Below, one piece after another: positions 1 to 7,900 of a stretch of DNA of 10,487 nt. This stretch comes from Propionibacteriaceae bacterium (GTDB lineage: Bacteria; Actinomycetota; Actinomycetes; Propionibacteriales; Propionibacteriaceae). Location of the stretch: assembly GCA_027346035.1 (NCBI GenBank), contig DAIESZ010000222.1, forward strand, positions 1 through 10,487, written 5' to 3'. Within the stretch, counting starts at the first letter, position 1. The number at the start of each line of letters is the position of its first letter. Under the pieces are notes generated by a model that searched no databases, was not told the DNA's origin, and worked only from the letters and a program-made list of their open reading frames with translations. The position numbers were made by a program, and so were the translations under genes.

Positions 1-2210
1 ACGCCGACCGTCCGCTGGCGGCGGGCAGGGCCAGGGAGCTGATCGACGACGACCTGTGCGCCGAGGTCAGCGGGCTGCTCGACGGGTCGTGGCAGGTGTG
101 CGACGGGGACGCCGGCTGGCGCGGCCTCACGGCGGGCGACATCGCGGTGCTGGTCCGACGCAACAAGCGGGGCCTGCAGGTGCAACAGGCGCTGGCCGAG
201 GTCGGTGTCGATGCCGTCTTCAGCGGCGCCGACACCGTCTTCACCTCCCCCGCGGCGCGCGACTGGCAGATGATGCTCGCCGCCCTCGTCGACCCGTCGG
301 CTGGGCACCTGGCGCGGGCCGCGATGAGCGACCTCATCGGGTGGAGCCTCGACGACTATGCGCAGGCCGCCGGCGGCCGGGCGGTCGCCACCAGCCTCGA
401 CGAGCTCACCTATGTGGTGCGGGGTATCGGGAGGGTGCTGCGCGACCAGGGGGTGGCGGCGGCCTTCGAACTTCTGCTCGACCGGTTCGACATCGCCCGC
501 CGGGTGCTGTCCGAACCCGACGGCGAGCGGCGCTTCACCGACCTGCGGCACGTCGCCGAGTTGCTGAACAGCGCCCAGATCCGCGACCGGCTGAGCGCTC
601 CGGCGTTGGCCAGATGGCTCGATGAACACGTCGCCGAGGCGAGCCGCGGCGACGACGGCGACCGCACCCGGCGACTCGAAACCGATCGTCCCGCCGTGCG
701 GATCATGTCGGTGCACCGCGCGAAGGGACTCGAGTTCCCGGTGGTGCTGGTGCCCGAGGCGGGCGATCTCTACACCGGCGACACCGAACGTGCCACCGAG
801 GCGGCGGTTCCGGTGGCCACCCCACAGGGACGCATGCTCGACGTCGGCTCCGGCGCCGGGCACCGCGAGCACGTGCGTGACTTCCAACTCGAGTCGCGCG
901 ACGAGGAACTGCGCACCACCTACGTCGCGCTCACCCGGGCCCGGTCTCGGCTCGTCTGCTGGTGGGCGCCCACCCGGATGAACACCGCCGGCTCACCGCT
1001 GCACCGGCTGCTCACCGGCAGCTTCCGCGCCGGGGAGACGCCGCCCCCCGAGTGCCCAGGGGAGGTCTCCCCCGCCGAGGTTGCGCACCGTCGCCCCGAA
1101 CGTTTCACCGACCCGCAGCTCGGCATCGTGACGGTGACTCCCACCCCCGTGGCACCGGTCAACCGCCCGCGTCCGACCGTGCCCCTCCTGTCGGTCCGCC
1201 CGTTCGAGCGCAGCATCGACCGCGCCTGGCGGCGCACCTCCTACTCGGGTCTCACGGCCGCCGCCCACGACGCCGCCCCGATGGCGGGCGCCATCCCCAC
1301 CACCGACGAGCCGCCTCTCGACGTAGTCGACGACGCCGACTCCTCCCCGGCACGGCCGGCCGTGCCGACCGATCCGCACGGGCACCCCGGACACCTCTGC
1401 GACCTGCCGGGGGGCACCGAGTTCGGCACCCTCGTGCACGCCGTGCTCGAGGGCTTCGACCCTGCGGCGTCGGGCCCCGACCACGGCATCGGTGAGCTCG
1501 TCGATCATTGGCTCACCCGATTCCCGCTGCGCGACGTGCCCCGCGACCAGCTCACCGCCGGCCTCGCCGCCGTGGTCGCCACCCCCCTCGACCGGCTCAC
1601 CGCTGGACGCCCGCTGTCGGGGCATCCGGTCGGCGACCGGCTCTCGGAACTCGACTTCGATCTGGCGCTGGCCCCCACCGGCGCGGGGGCGCGTACCCTC
1701 GGCGACGTCGCCGCCGCGTTGGCCGACCCTTCGCTCACCGGTGAGGATCCATTCGCGGCGAGCTATGCCCGGCACCTGTCCGGGCACCCGATCGCGGCAG
1801 AGAAGCTCGCCGGATTCCTCACCGGGTCGATCGACGTCGTGCTGCGCACCGGCGACGACCGCGACAGGTTCGTGATCCTCGACTACAAGACCAATCGCCT
1901 GCCTGTCGCGCCCGGGGAGTCGCTCACGCTCGAGCACTACCATCGAGCCGCCATGGCGCGCGCCATGATCGAGGCGCACTATCCGCTGCAGGCCCTGCTG
2001 TACGCCGTGGCCCTGCACCGCTACCTGTCGTGGCGCCTGCCCGGCTATCGACCCGAACACCATCTGGGTGGCGTCGGCTACCTGTTCGTCCGCGGCATGA
2101 ACGGGCCCGACACGCCCGTCATCGACGGCCACCGCTGCGGCGTGTTCGTGTGGGAGCCGTATCACCAGCTCGTCCGCCTCGTGTCCGAACTCCTCGGAGG
2201 TGGACGATGA
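1..2210 (+). CDS. recB: RecB, exodeoxyribonuclease V beta subunit (5'-truncated by window edge)
   Basis: RecB is the 3'-5' helicase and only nuclease of RecBCD, which unwinds and trims DNA double-strand ends for recombination. The reading frame is open from the first whole codon at base 3, leaving 735 residues; the N-terminal Walker A and B region lies outside the window. A GTG at 96 is only an internal codon. Numbering visible residues: the late helicase motifs are VHRAKGLEF (237-245) and YVALTRAR (307-314). A proline-rich linker follows, then the RecB element WRRTSYS and the C-terminal nuclease. Nuclease residues are H479 (GTLVHAVLE), D611 (GSID), D627 and K629 (DYK), and Q663/Y667 (LQALLY), matching E. 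coli H956, D1067, D1080 and K1082. The D-to-D spacing is 16 residues against 13 in E. coli. The ending (HHLGGVGYLFVRGMNG) is also typical of RecB and separates it from AddA. The stop overlaps the recD start. The function assignment is secure; an upstream recC is inferred. Confidence 0.94.
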   Translation, partial: ADRPLAAGRARELIDDDLCAEVSGLLDGSWQVCDGDAGWRGLTAGDIAVLVRRNKRGLQVQQALAEVGVDAVFSGADTVFTSPAARDWQMMLAALVDPSAGHLARAAMSDLIGWSLDDYAQAAGGRAVATSLDELTYVVRGIGRVLRDQGVAAAFELLLDRFDIARRVLSEPDGERRFTDLRHVAELLNSAQIRDRLSAPALARWLDEHVAEASRGDDGDRTRRLETDRPAVRIMSVHRAKGLEFPVVLVPEAGDLYTGDTERATEAAVPVATPQGRMLDVGSGAGHREHVRDFQLESRDEELRTTYVALTRARSRLVCWWAPTRMNTAGSPLHRLLTGSFRAGETPPPECPGEVSPAEVAHRRPERFTDPQLGIVTVTPTPVAPVNRPRPTVPLLSVRPFERSIDRAWRRTSYSGLTAAAHDAAPMAGAIPTTDEPPLDVVDDADSSPARPAVPTDPHGHPGHLCDLPGGTEFGTLVHAVLEGFDPAASGPDHGIGELVDHWLTRFPLRDVPRDQLTAGLAAVVATPLDRLTAGRPLSGHPVGDRLSELDFDLALAPTGAGARTLGDVAAALADPSLTGEDPFAASYARHLSGHPIAAEKLAGFLTGSIDVVLRTGDDRDRFVILDYKTNRLPVAPGESLTLEHYHRAAMARAMIEAHYPLQALLYAVALHRYLSWRLPGYRPEHHLGGVGYLFVRGMNGPDTPVIDGHRCGVFVWEPYHQLVRLVSELLGGGR
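1348..1367. repeat. 20-base perfect palindrome in the recB interdomain linker
   Basis: The bases from 1348 to 1367 are identical to their own reverse complement, centred on GGCCGGCC; the match breaks at 1347/1368. The site lies in the low-complexity linker between the RecB helicase and nuclease domains (around residues SPARPAVP). It could be a protein-binding site, a cruciform, or a by-product of GC-rich Ala/Pro/Arg codons. No function can be assigned. Confidence 0.5.
2196..2201 (+). promoter_or_regulatory. Ribosome binding site of recD
   Basis: GGAGGT lies inside the last codons of recB and begins 11 bases before the ATG at 2207, with 5 bases between. This strong Shine-Dalgarno match, together with the ATGA overlap with the recB stop, fixes the recD start at 2207 rather than at the in-frame codons further upstream that are shared with recB. 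Confidence 0.8.
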
Positions 2211-4012
2211 CCACACCCGCGTACGGCATGGACGACCGACCCGACGACGCGGTGCCTGTGTCGAGTCGACCACCGGTGCGCGACTTCGCGGCGGCCGGCG
2301 TGTTGTCGTTCGCCGCGGTGCATGTCGCCCAGACCGTCTGCCGTCTCGTACTCGACCGCGATCCGCTCGTGCAGCTCGCGGCCGCCCTCACCGTGCGAGC
2401 CCTCGAGTCGGGTTCGGTGTGCCTCGACCTGGACGCGGTCCGCTACGAGGTCGGCGCGTGGCTGACCGACCGCGGGACCGGGGCCACCCCCGAACTGCCC
2501 TGGCCAGACGGCGACGCCTGGCGCACCGCACTGCTCGCCAGTCCGGCCGTGGCCGCACCTGGAGCACCCCTCAACCGTGCCCCGCTGCGGCTCGACGGTT
2601 CGCTGCTCTACCTGGAGCGCTACTGGTGCGACGAGACCGCGGTACGTGAGCACCTGCGGCGGCGCGCGCAACACCGTCACGACCCGGTCGATGCCCCCAC
2701 GCTCCACGCTGCGGCGTCGGCCACGTTCTCCCCCGGCGTGCAAGCCGACGACCGTCAACTCGAGGCGGCGATGCGGGTGGTCAGCGAGCCGACCACGATC
2801 CTCGCCGGTGGCCCCGGCACCGGAAAGACCGCCACCGTCGCCCGGATGCTGGCGACCGTGCAGGCGGTCTCGGCGCGGCCGCTGACGGTCGCGCTCGCCG
2901 CACCCAGCGGCAAGGCCGCGGCACGGCTCGAGCAGTCGGTCCGCGAGGAGTTGGCCCGCATCCCCGGTGCGCACCCGCTGATCGACCCGGCCACGACGGT
3001 GCACCGGCTACTCGGTGCCCGGGGTGAGCTGCGCGGGTTCACGCGGGGCGCCACCGATCCGATCCCCCACGACGTCGTGGTCATCGATGAGATGTCGATG
3101 ATGGCCCTGCCGCTCATGGCGCGGCTCATGGCGGCACTCCGTGACGACGCCCGCCTCGTGCTGGTCGGTGATCCCATGCAGCTCACCTCCGTGGAGGCCG
3201 GATCGGTGCTCGCCGACCTGGCCTCCGCCGCCCGGGCGGGTTCGCCGCAGGCATCGCTGGTCGAGCTCACGAACAACTGGCGGTCGGGGGGGGCTGTGGC
3301 CGACCTCGCCGGCGCGATCCGCCGGGGGGATGCCGACACGGCGCTGCGGATCGCGACGTCGGGTCGTCCCGAGGTGGTGTTCGTCGAGACCGACACCGCC
3401 GCGCAGCTCGAGGAGATCGTCCCCGTCCGCGACCTGGCCGCAGCGATGCTGCATGACCTCGCGGGTGCGGCCCTCGCGGGCGACGCTCCGGCAGCGCTGG
3501 CCGTGCTCGAGCGCCAGCGGCTGCTGTGCGCACACCGGCACGGTCCCTACGGGGTCAGCTGGTGGTCGCGACAGATCGACCAACTGGCACGCGACCTGGG
3601 CACCCGACCGGCGGGCCACGACGAGTGGTATCCGGGCCGAGGCGTGCTGGTGACCGCCAACGCCGAGGAACTGGGCCTGCGCAACGGCGACACCGGTGTG
3701 ACGGTGAGCACGACGCGCGGGCTGCGGGTCGCATTCCACGGCGAGACCGGGCCTCGCCTTCTGCCCCCGTGGGTGCTCGACGACGTCGAGAGCGTGCACG
3801 CCATGACCGTGCATAAGGCGCAGGGAAGCCAGTTCGGCACCGTGGCCGTGGTGCTGCCCCCCGTCCAGTCGCCGCTGCTCACCCGTGAGCTCGTCTACAC
3901 GGCCATCACCCGCACCATCGATCGGGTGATCATCATCGGGAGCATCGAAGCCCTGGTCACGGCGATCTCCTCGCCGTCGGCGCGAGCGTCGGGACTCGCC
4001 CGCGGCCGGTGA
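2207..4012 (+). CDS. recD: RecD, exodeoxyribonuclease V alpha subunit
   Basis: This complete 601-residue protein is the RecD subunit, a superfamily 1B 5'-3' DNA helicase. RecD drives the second motor of RecBCD along the strand opposite RecB and controls its nuclease. The N-terminal 190 residues form the RecC-contacting domain and include the family element LLYLERYW. Helicase motifs follow in order: Walker A GGPGTGKT (201-208, K207), Walker B VVVIDEMSM (290-298, D294/E295), motif III GDPMQL (321-326), motif IV with NNWRS (356-360), motif V MTVHKAQGSQF (533-543) and motif VI VYTAITR (563-569, R569). All catalytic residues are present. The length is close to the roughly 600 residues of E. coli RecD, and there is no long N-terminal extension of the RecD2 type. 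Its start overlaps the recB stop by 4 bases, so the two are probably translated together. A run of eight G at 3286-3293 follows motif IV; the frame is intact across it. Confidence 0.96.
   Translation: MTTPAYGMDDRPDDAVPVSSRPPVRDFAAAGVLSFAAVHVAQTVCRLVLDRDPLVQLAAALTVRALESGSVCLDLDAVRYEVGAWLTDRGTGATPELPWPDGDAWRTALLASPAVAAPGAPLNRAPLRLDGSLLYLERYWCDETAVREHLRRRAQHRHDPVDAPTLHAAASATFSPGVQADDRQLEAAMRVVSEPTTILAGGPGTGKTATVARMLATVQAVSARPLTVALAAPSGKAAARLEQSVREELARIPGAHPLIDPATTVHRLLGARGELRGFTRGATDPIPHDVVVIDEMSMMALPLMARLMAALRDDARLVLVGDPMQLTSVEAGSVLADLASAARAGSPQASLVELTNNWRSGGAVADLAGAIRRGDADTALRIATSGRPEVVFVETDTAAQLEEIVPVRDLAAAMLHDLAGAALAGDAPAALAVLERQRLLCAHRHGPYGVSWWSRQIDQLARDLGTRPAGHDEWYPGRGVLVTANAEELGLRNGDTGVTVSTTRGLRVAFHGETGPRLLPPWVLDDVESVHAMTVHKAQGSQFGTVAVVLPPVQSPLLTRELVYTAITRTIDRVIIIGSIEALVTAISSPSARASGLARGR
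3286..3293 (+). repeat. Eight-G homopolymer inside recD
   Basis: Eight consecutive G occur just after the codons for NNWRS of RecD helicase motif IV (residues 360-363, SGGA). The other long single-base runs I noticed in the window are six bases. A one-base slip here would frameshift RecD before motifs V and VI. The intact frame argues that the count of eight is correct. Confidence 0.9.
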
Positions 4013-4028
4013 CACCCGGCTGCGGGGA

Positions 4029-4048
4029 CCGGCCCTCAGAGCCGGCCG
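4029..4048. terminator. Weak candidate hairpin at the recD/nudC convergent junction
   Basis: Between and just inside the two stop codons, CGGCC (4030-4034) can pair with GGCCG (4044-4048), or CCGGC (4029-4033) with GCCGG (4041-4045). Neither strand shows a T tract after the stem, so a classic intrinsic terminator is not supported. The gap between stops is only 23 bases, so any terminator must overlap coding sequence. The hairpin may simply reflect the high GC content. Confidence 0.2.
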
Positions 4049-4902
4049 TGCTGCCAGAGGTCGATCATCCGGCCGGCGATCGACGCCTGGCCCGGCAACA
4101 GCAGCCTCTGGTCGGCCAGTTCGCGCCGCAGTTCGTCACGGGTGAACCAGCGGGCCCACTCGATCTCGTGGCCGTCGGGGCTCAGCTCACCGTCGCCACG
4201 CGCCGCGAACGCGAGCATGAGTGAGCGGGGAAACGGCCACGGCTGGCTGTGCAGGTAGCGCACCGAGTGCACCGGCAGGCGCACCTCCTCGTCGATCTCC
4301 CGCAACACGGCCGCCTCGGCCGATTCGCCCGCCTCCACGAAGCCGGCCAGCACCGAGCAGCGTCCGGCGGGCCAGACGACCTGATGAGCGAGCAGCAGCC
4401 GCTCACGCTCGTCGGTGACCGCCACGATCACCGCGGGGTCGGTGCGAGGGAAGTTCTCATGCCCGGTCGCGCAGCGGCGGGTGCCCCCGCCGGGCACCCA
4501 CTGGGTGGGCTGATGGCAGCGGTCGCACACGGGCTCCCCGCGGTGCCATCCGAGCAATGCCACCGCGGCCTCGGCGACCTGCCGTTCAGCCGGACCCAGC
4601 TCGGCGTCGCGAAGGGTGGCCGCGTCGGACCCGACCTCGCCGCGACGCGCGAACCACACCTGCTGCTGCACGCGGCCAACCAGGAGGTGGCTCGAGGGCT
4701 CGAACAGTTCGGGGCCCCCTTCGAGGCCGACCTGCCCGTTGTGCCGGGAGACGGCGAACGATCCGGAGTCGTCGACGACCAACACCCGGCCGGTGGCGCA
4801 CAGGGTCCGCAGGCGATCGGGGTCGCCACGCACACCGGTCATCCGGTCGAGTTCGGGTTGGGGCCAGTGGATGCCGCTCAGCACCGCCGCGGATTCGCTC
4901 AC
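4036..4902 (-). CDS. nudC: NudC, NAD(H) diphosphatase / NAD-cap removing Nudix hydrolase
   Basis: This complete 288-residue protein belongs to the NudC family, cytosolic Mg/Mn enzymes that split NAD(H) to NMN(H) and AMP and remove NAD caps from RNA 5' ends. An N-terminal domain is followed by a zinc-ribbon region with C126, C129 and C144, where a fourth Cys is missing and H148 is the nearest candidate ligand. FPRTDPAVIV (151-160) comes next, then the Nudix box from G187 through E193, R201-E202 and E205-E206. The NudC hallmark SQPWPFPRS lies at 219-227. The C-terminal LPGQASIAGRMID matches the E. coli LPPPGTVARRLIE element. The usual last glycine of the Nudix box is arginine (R208, EEVRL). The GTG start at 4902 is chosen because it overlaps the adnB stop as GTGA and has AGGG 7 bases upstream. 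Coupling to adnB places it as the last gene of the adnA-adnB-nudC operon. Length is between E. coli (257) and mycobacterial NudC. Confidence 0.95.
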   Translation of the reverse strand: MSESAAVLSGIHWPQPELDRMTGVRGDPDRLRTLCATGRVLVVDDSGSFAVSRHNGQVGLEGGPELFEPSSHLLVGRVQQQVWFARRGEVGSDAATLRDAELGPAERQVAEAAVALLGWHRGEPVCDRCHQPTQWVPGGGTRRCATGHENFPRTDPAVIVAVTDERERLLLAHQVVWPAGRCSVLAGFVEAGESAEAAVLREIDEEVRLPVHSVRYLHSQPWPFPRSLMLAFAARGDGELSPDGHEIEWARWFTRDELRRELADQRLLLPGQASIAGRMIDLWQHGRL

Positions 4903-4913
4903 CGCGCCACCCT
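4899..4913 (-). promoter_or_regulatory. GTGA coupling site and ribosome binding site of nudC
   Basis: On the - strand the adnB stop TGA (4901-4899) overlaps the nudC start GTG (4902-4900). AGGG (4913-4910), inside the end of adnB, is a moderate Shine-Dalgarno match with a 7-base spacer. Together they suggest that nudC is translated by ribosomes finishing adnB. Confidence 0.65.
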
Positions 4914-7900
4914 ACCTGTGGACGCGGAGAGGGCGGCGAGCAGTTCGTCACCGTGCAGCAGCCGGGGCCGCTCGATCCGGCCGGTGGCCACGTGCACGAA
5001 CTGGGCGTGCACCCGGTCGGCGGTCACTCCGGCCAGCTGCGACCAGGCCAGCCGGTAGATCGACAGCTGGAGCGGGTCCGCCGGGGCCGAGGAGGGCTTC
5101 CAGTCGACCACCAGAAACCGACCGTCGCCGTCGGGGTAGACCGCGTCGATGCGCCCGCGCACCAACAGCGGGCCGAGCGTGAGGACGAACGGCTGCTCGA
5201 CCCGCAGCGGCGCCCGCTCGGCGAACTCCGATGCGAGGAACGCGCGCACCAGCCGGTCGAGTCCCGCGTCGTCGCCGCCGGCCCCGTCGTCGATGCCGGC
5301 CCCGTCGTCGATGCCGGACTCGTCCTCGAGGTCGGTGGGATCGGTGAGGGTGGCGGCCGTCGAGAACCGGCGCTCGACCCAGTCGTGGAACCGGGTACCG
5401 AGGCTGCTCTGGGCCGAGACCGGACGCGGCATCGGGCGCAACCGGTTGGCCGCGAACGCGCCCGGATCGTGGATGGCGGCCATCAGGGCCGACGCCGAGA
5501 GCGCTGGCGGCATCGGGACCTCGACGAGCGGCGCATCATCATGGCGCGCCTGACGCTCGAGGAGATCGATGTCGGCGTCCCACTGTGCGACGACCGATTG
5601 CAGCTCGAGCGGCATCGGCTCGGCGTCGGCGGCCCGGTAGCGCCCGGTGCGCCGGGCCCGGCTGCGGGCGCGTTCGACGGCCTCGGCCGCCTCGCGCAAC
5701 CGGAGGCTCCGATCGGGGTCGGGGGGTGTGGGCCAGGCGACCACGGACGTGGCCTCGTAGACCGGGTTGTCGGAGAGCGGCGGGTCGGCCCGCTCGTGGA
5801 CCAGTCCCTGACGGTCGGCCTCATCGAGAATCAACTCGAGGTAAGGGGACAGTGTGCGCGCGCGCAACACGTCGGGACGCCAGTAGTACCCGGTGCCGAC
5901 GAGCTCCCTCCGCGCCCGGGTGATCGCCACATAGGCGAGGCGGTCCTCGCCACGTCGCTCGGTGCTCTTGAGCTGCTCGGCGAACTGTTTGAACTCCGCG
6001 TTGCCCACGGCGGCCACCTGGGGCACCGCCTCGGCGTCGCCCCGCAGCGGTGCGGGGATCACCGCTGGAGTGCGCAGCCAGTTGCCCCCGCCCCGATCGG
6101 ACGGGAACACCCCCTCGACCAGCGCCGGCAGGTAGACGATGTCCCATTCGAGCCCCTTGGCCCGGTGAACGGTGAGCAGCTTCACCGAATCGTCGTCACT
6201 CGGCGCCGCCTGGTCGAGCCCGGTGCCGAACTCGAGTTCGGCGTCGAGCCAGGCGAGCAGCCCGCCGAGGGAATCGTCGCCGTCGACGTCGCCGTAGGTG
6301 GCCACCGCGTCGACGAACGTCGCGAGCTGCGCGCGTCGGTCGGTGCGCTCAAGGCGGGTGTCGGCCACCAGTTCGACGTCGAGTCCGAGCGTCGAGATGA
6401 CCCGCAGGGTGAGGTCGAGTGCCGACTCACCGGTGTGTGAGCGCAGCCGACGCAGTTCGGCCCCGAACATCGCGAGGCGCTCCAGGGCACCGGGCGACAG
6501 GGGGCTGTCGCCCGGATCGTCGATCGCGTCGAGCAGGCAGGCCACGTCGGTGCTGTCGATGTCATCGAGGACCCCCAGCATCCGCGCGCCGAGGTCGTCG
6601 GCACCTGCCGGGGAGCGGTCGGTTCCGCCTCGGGCGAGGTGCGCGGCGCGGCGCCCGAGGACCGCGAGGTCGCGGGGACCGATCCGCCACCGCGGCCCGC
6701 TGAGCAGCCGCACCACCGAAGGGTTGGCGGTGACGTCGTCGACCAGCCGGAGCGTGTCGACGACGTCGGCGATCTCGGGCAGCCGGAGCAGGCCGCCGAG
6801 TCCGACGATCTCGACAGGCACGTCGCGGTCGACGAGCCGGGCGTGGATCGTGGCGATGTCGGCGTTGCGACGGGTGAGCACCGCGATGTCGCGCCACCCG
6901 GACGCCCGCCCGCTGCGGTGATCGTCGACGATCCGTTCGGCGACCCAGTCGACCTCGCCGCCCCACGTCTCGAACGTGGCGGCATGCACCTGCGCCGGAG
7001 CCGTACCGGGCGGCGCCACGAGTTGGATCGGTACCTGCCGCGAGGAGTGCGCGGCGAGTGCGGGATCGTCGAAGAGGCTGGTGGCAACCCTGTTGGCGAC
7101 GTCGAGCACCTGTTGCCCTGACCGGCGGTTGACCGACAGCGTGTAGCCGGTGGCCGGCCGGCCGTCGGTCTGCCGGAACACGTCGGCGAACGCCAGGATG
7201 TTGCTCGCCGCCGCTCCACGCCAGCCGTAGATGGCCTGCCAGGGATCGCCGACGGCTGTCACCGCGTGGCCCATTCCGTGGGCCCGGTCGGGCCCGCTGA
7301 ACAGTCCGGCCAGCAGCTGCGACTGCGCCGAGGAGGTGTCCTGGTATTCGTCGAGCAGCACCACCGGGAACTGCGACCGGACGATCGCCGGAACCGCCGG
7401 AACGTTACCGACGAGTCGGGCCGCCACCGCCATCTGGTCGGCGAACTCGACGAGCCCCAGCCGGCGCTTCAGCAGCTGGTAGTGCCCCACCAGGTCGAGC
7501 AGTTCGAGCCGCTCGCGGGCCACTGCCCCCGCCTGTTCGACGGCCTTGTAGGGGTTGCCCCGGTAGAGCGGCGCCGACTCGAGCAGGCGCAGGAACGAGT
7601 CGGTGAACCGGACCAGCCGATCACGGTCGACGAGGTGGGCGGTGAGTTCTGCGTCGAGCCGCAGGACCCGTTCCGCGAGGCTGCCGGGCCGGAGCCGCGA
7701 CACGTACTCGAAGGGTCCGGACGCGGCCGCGACAGCACGGCTGGCGAGGCGGTAGCGCGCGGCCCCGGCGATCATCGTGGGGTCGGTCTCGACGGCGATC
7801 CGCAGGCCGTGGTCGGCGACCAGCCGGGCCGCGAAGGCGTCGTAGGTCATCACCAGCTGCTCACCGGCCTCATCGGGCCCGTCGGCCGCCACCACCCCGG

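Noticed and set aside
2030..2206. N-terminal extension of RecD by 59 residues
   Set aside because: It overlaps the conserved RecB C-terminus in another frame, is Arg-rich, and GGAGGT points to the ATG at 2207.
993..2273. Long open frame on the - strand opposite recB
   Set aside because: It lies opposite convincing RecB sequence, its translation is low-complexity (Gly, Arg, Val-rich) with no recognisable motif, and such frames are expected opposite GC-rich genes.
4557..6440. Long open frame on the + strand opposite nudC and adnB
   Set aside because: The opposite strand carries clear NudC and AdnB motifs throughout, and this translation is Arg/Gly/Pro-rich with no family features.
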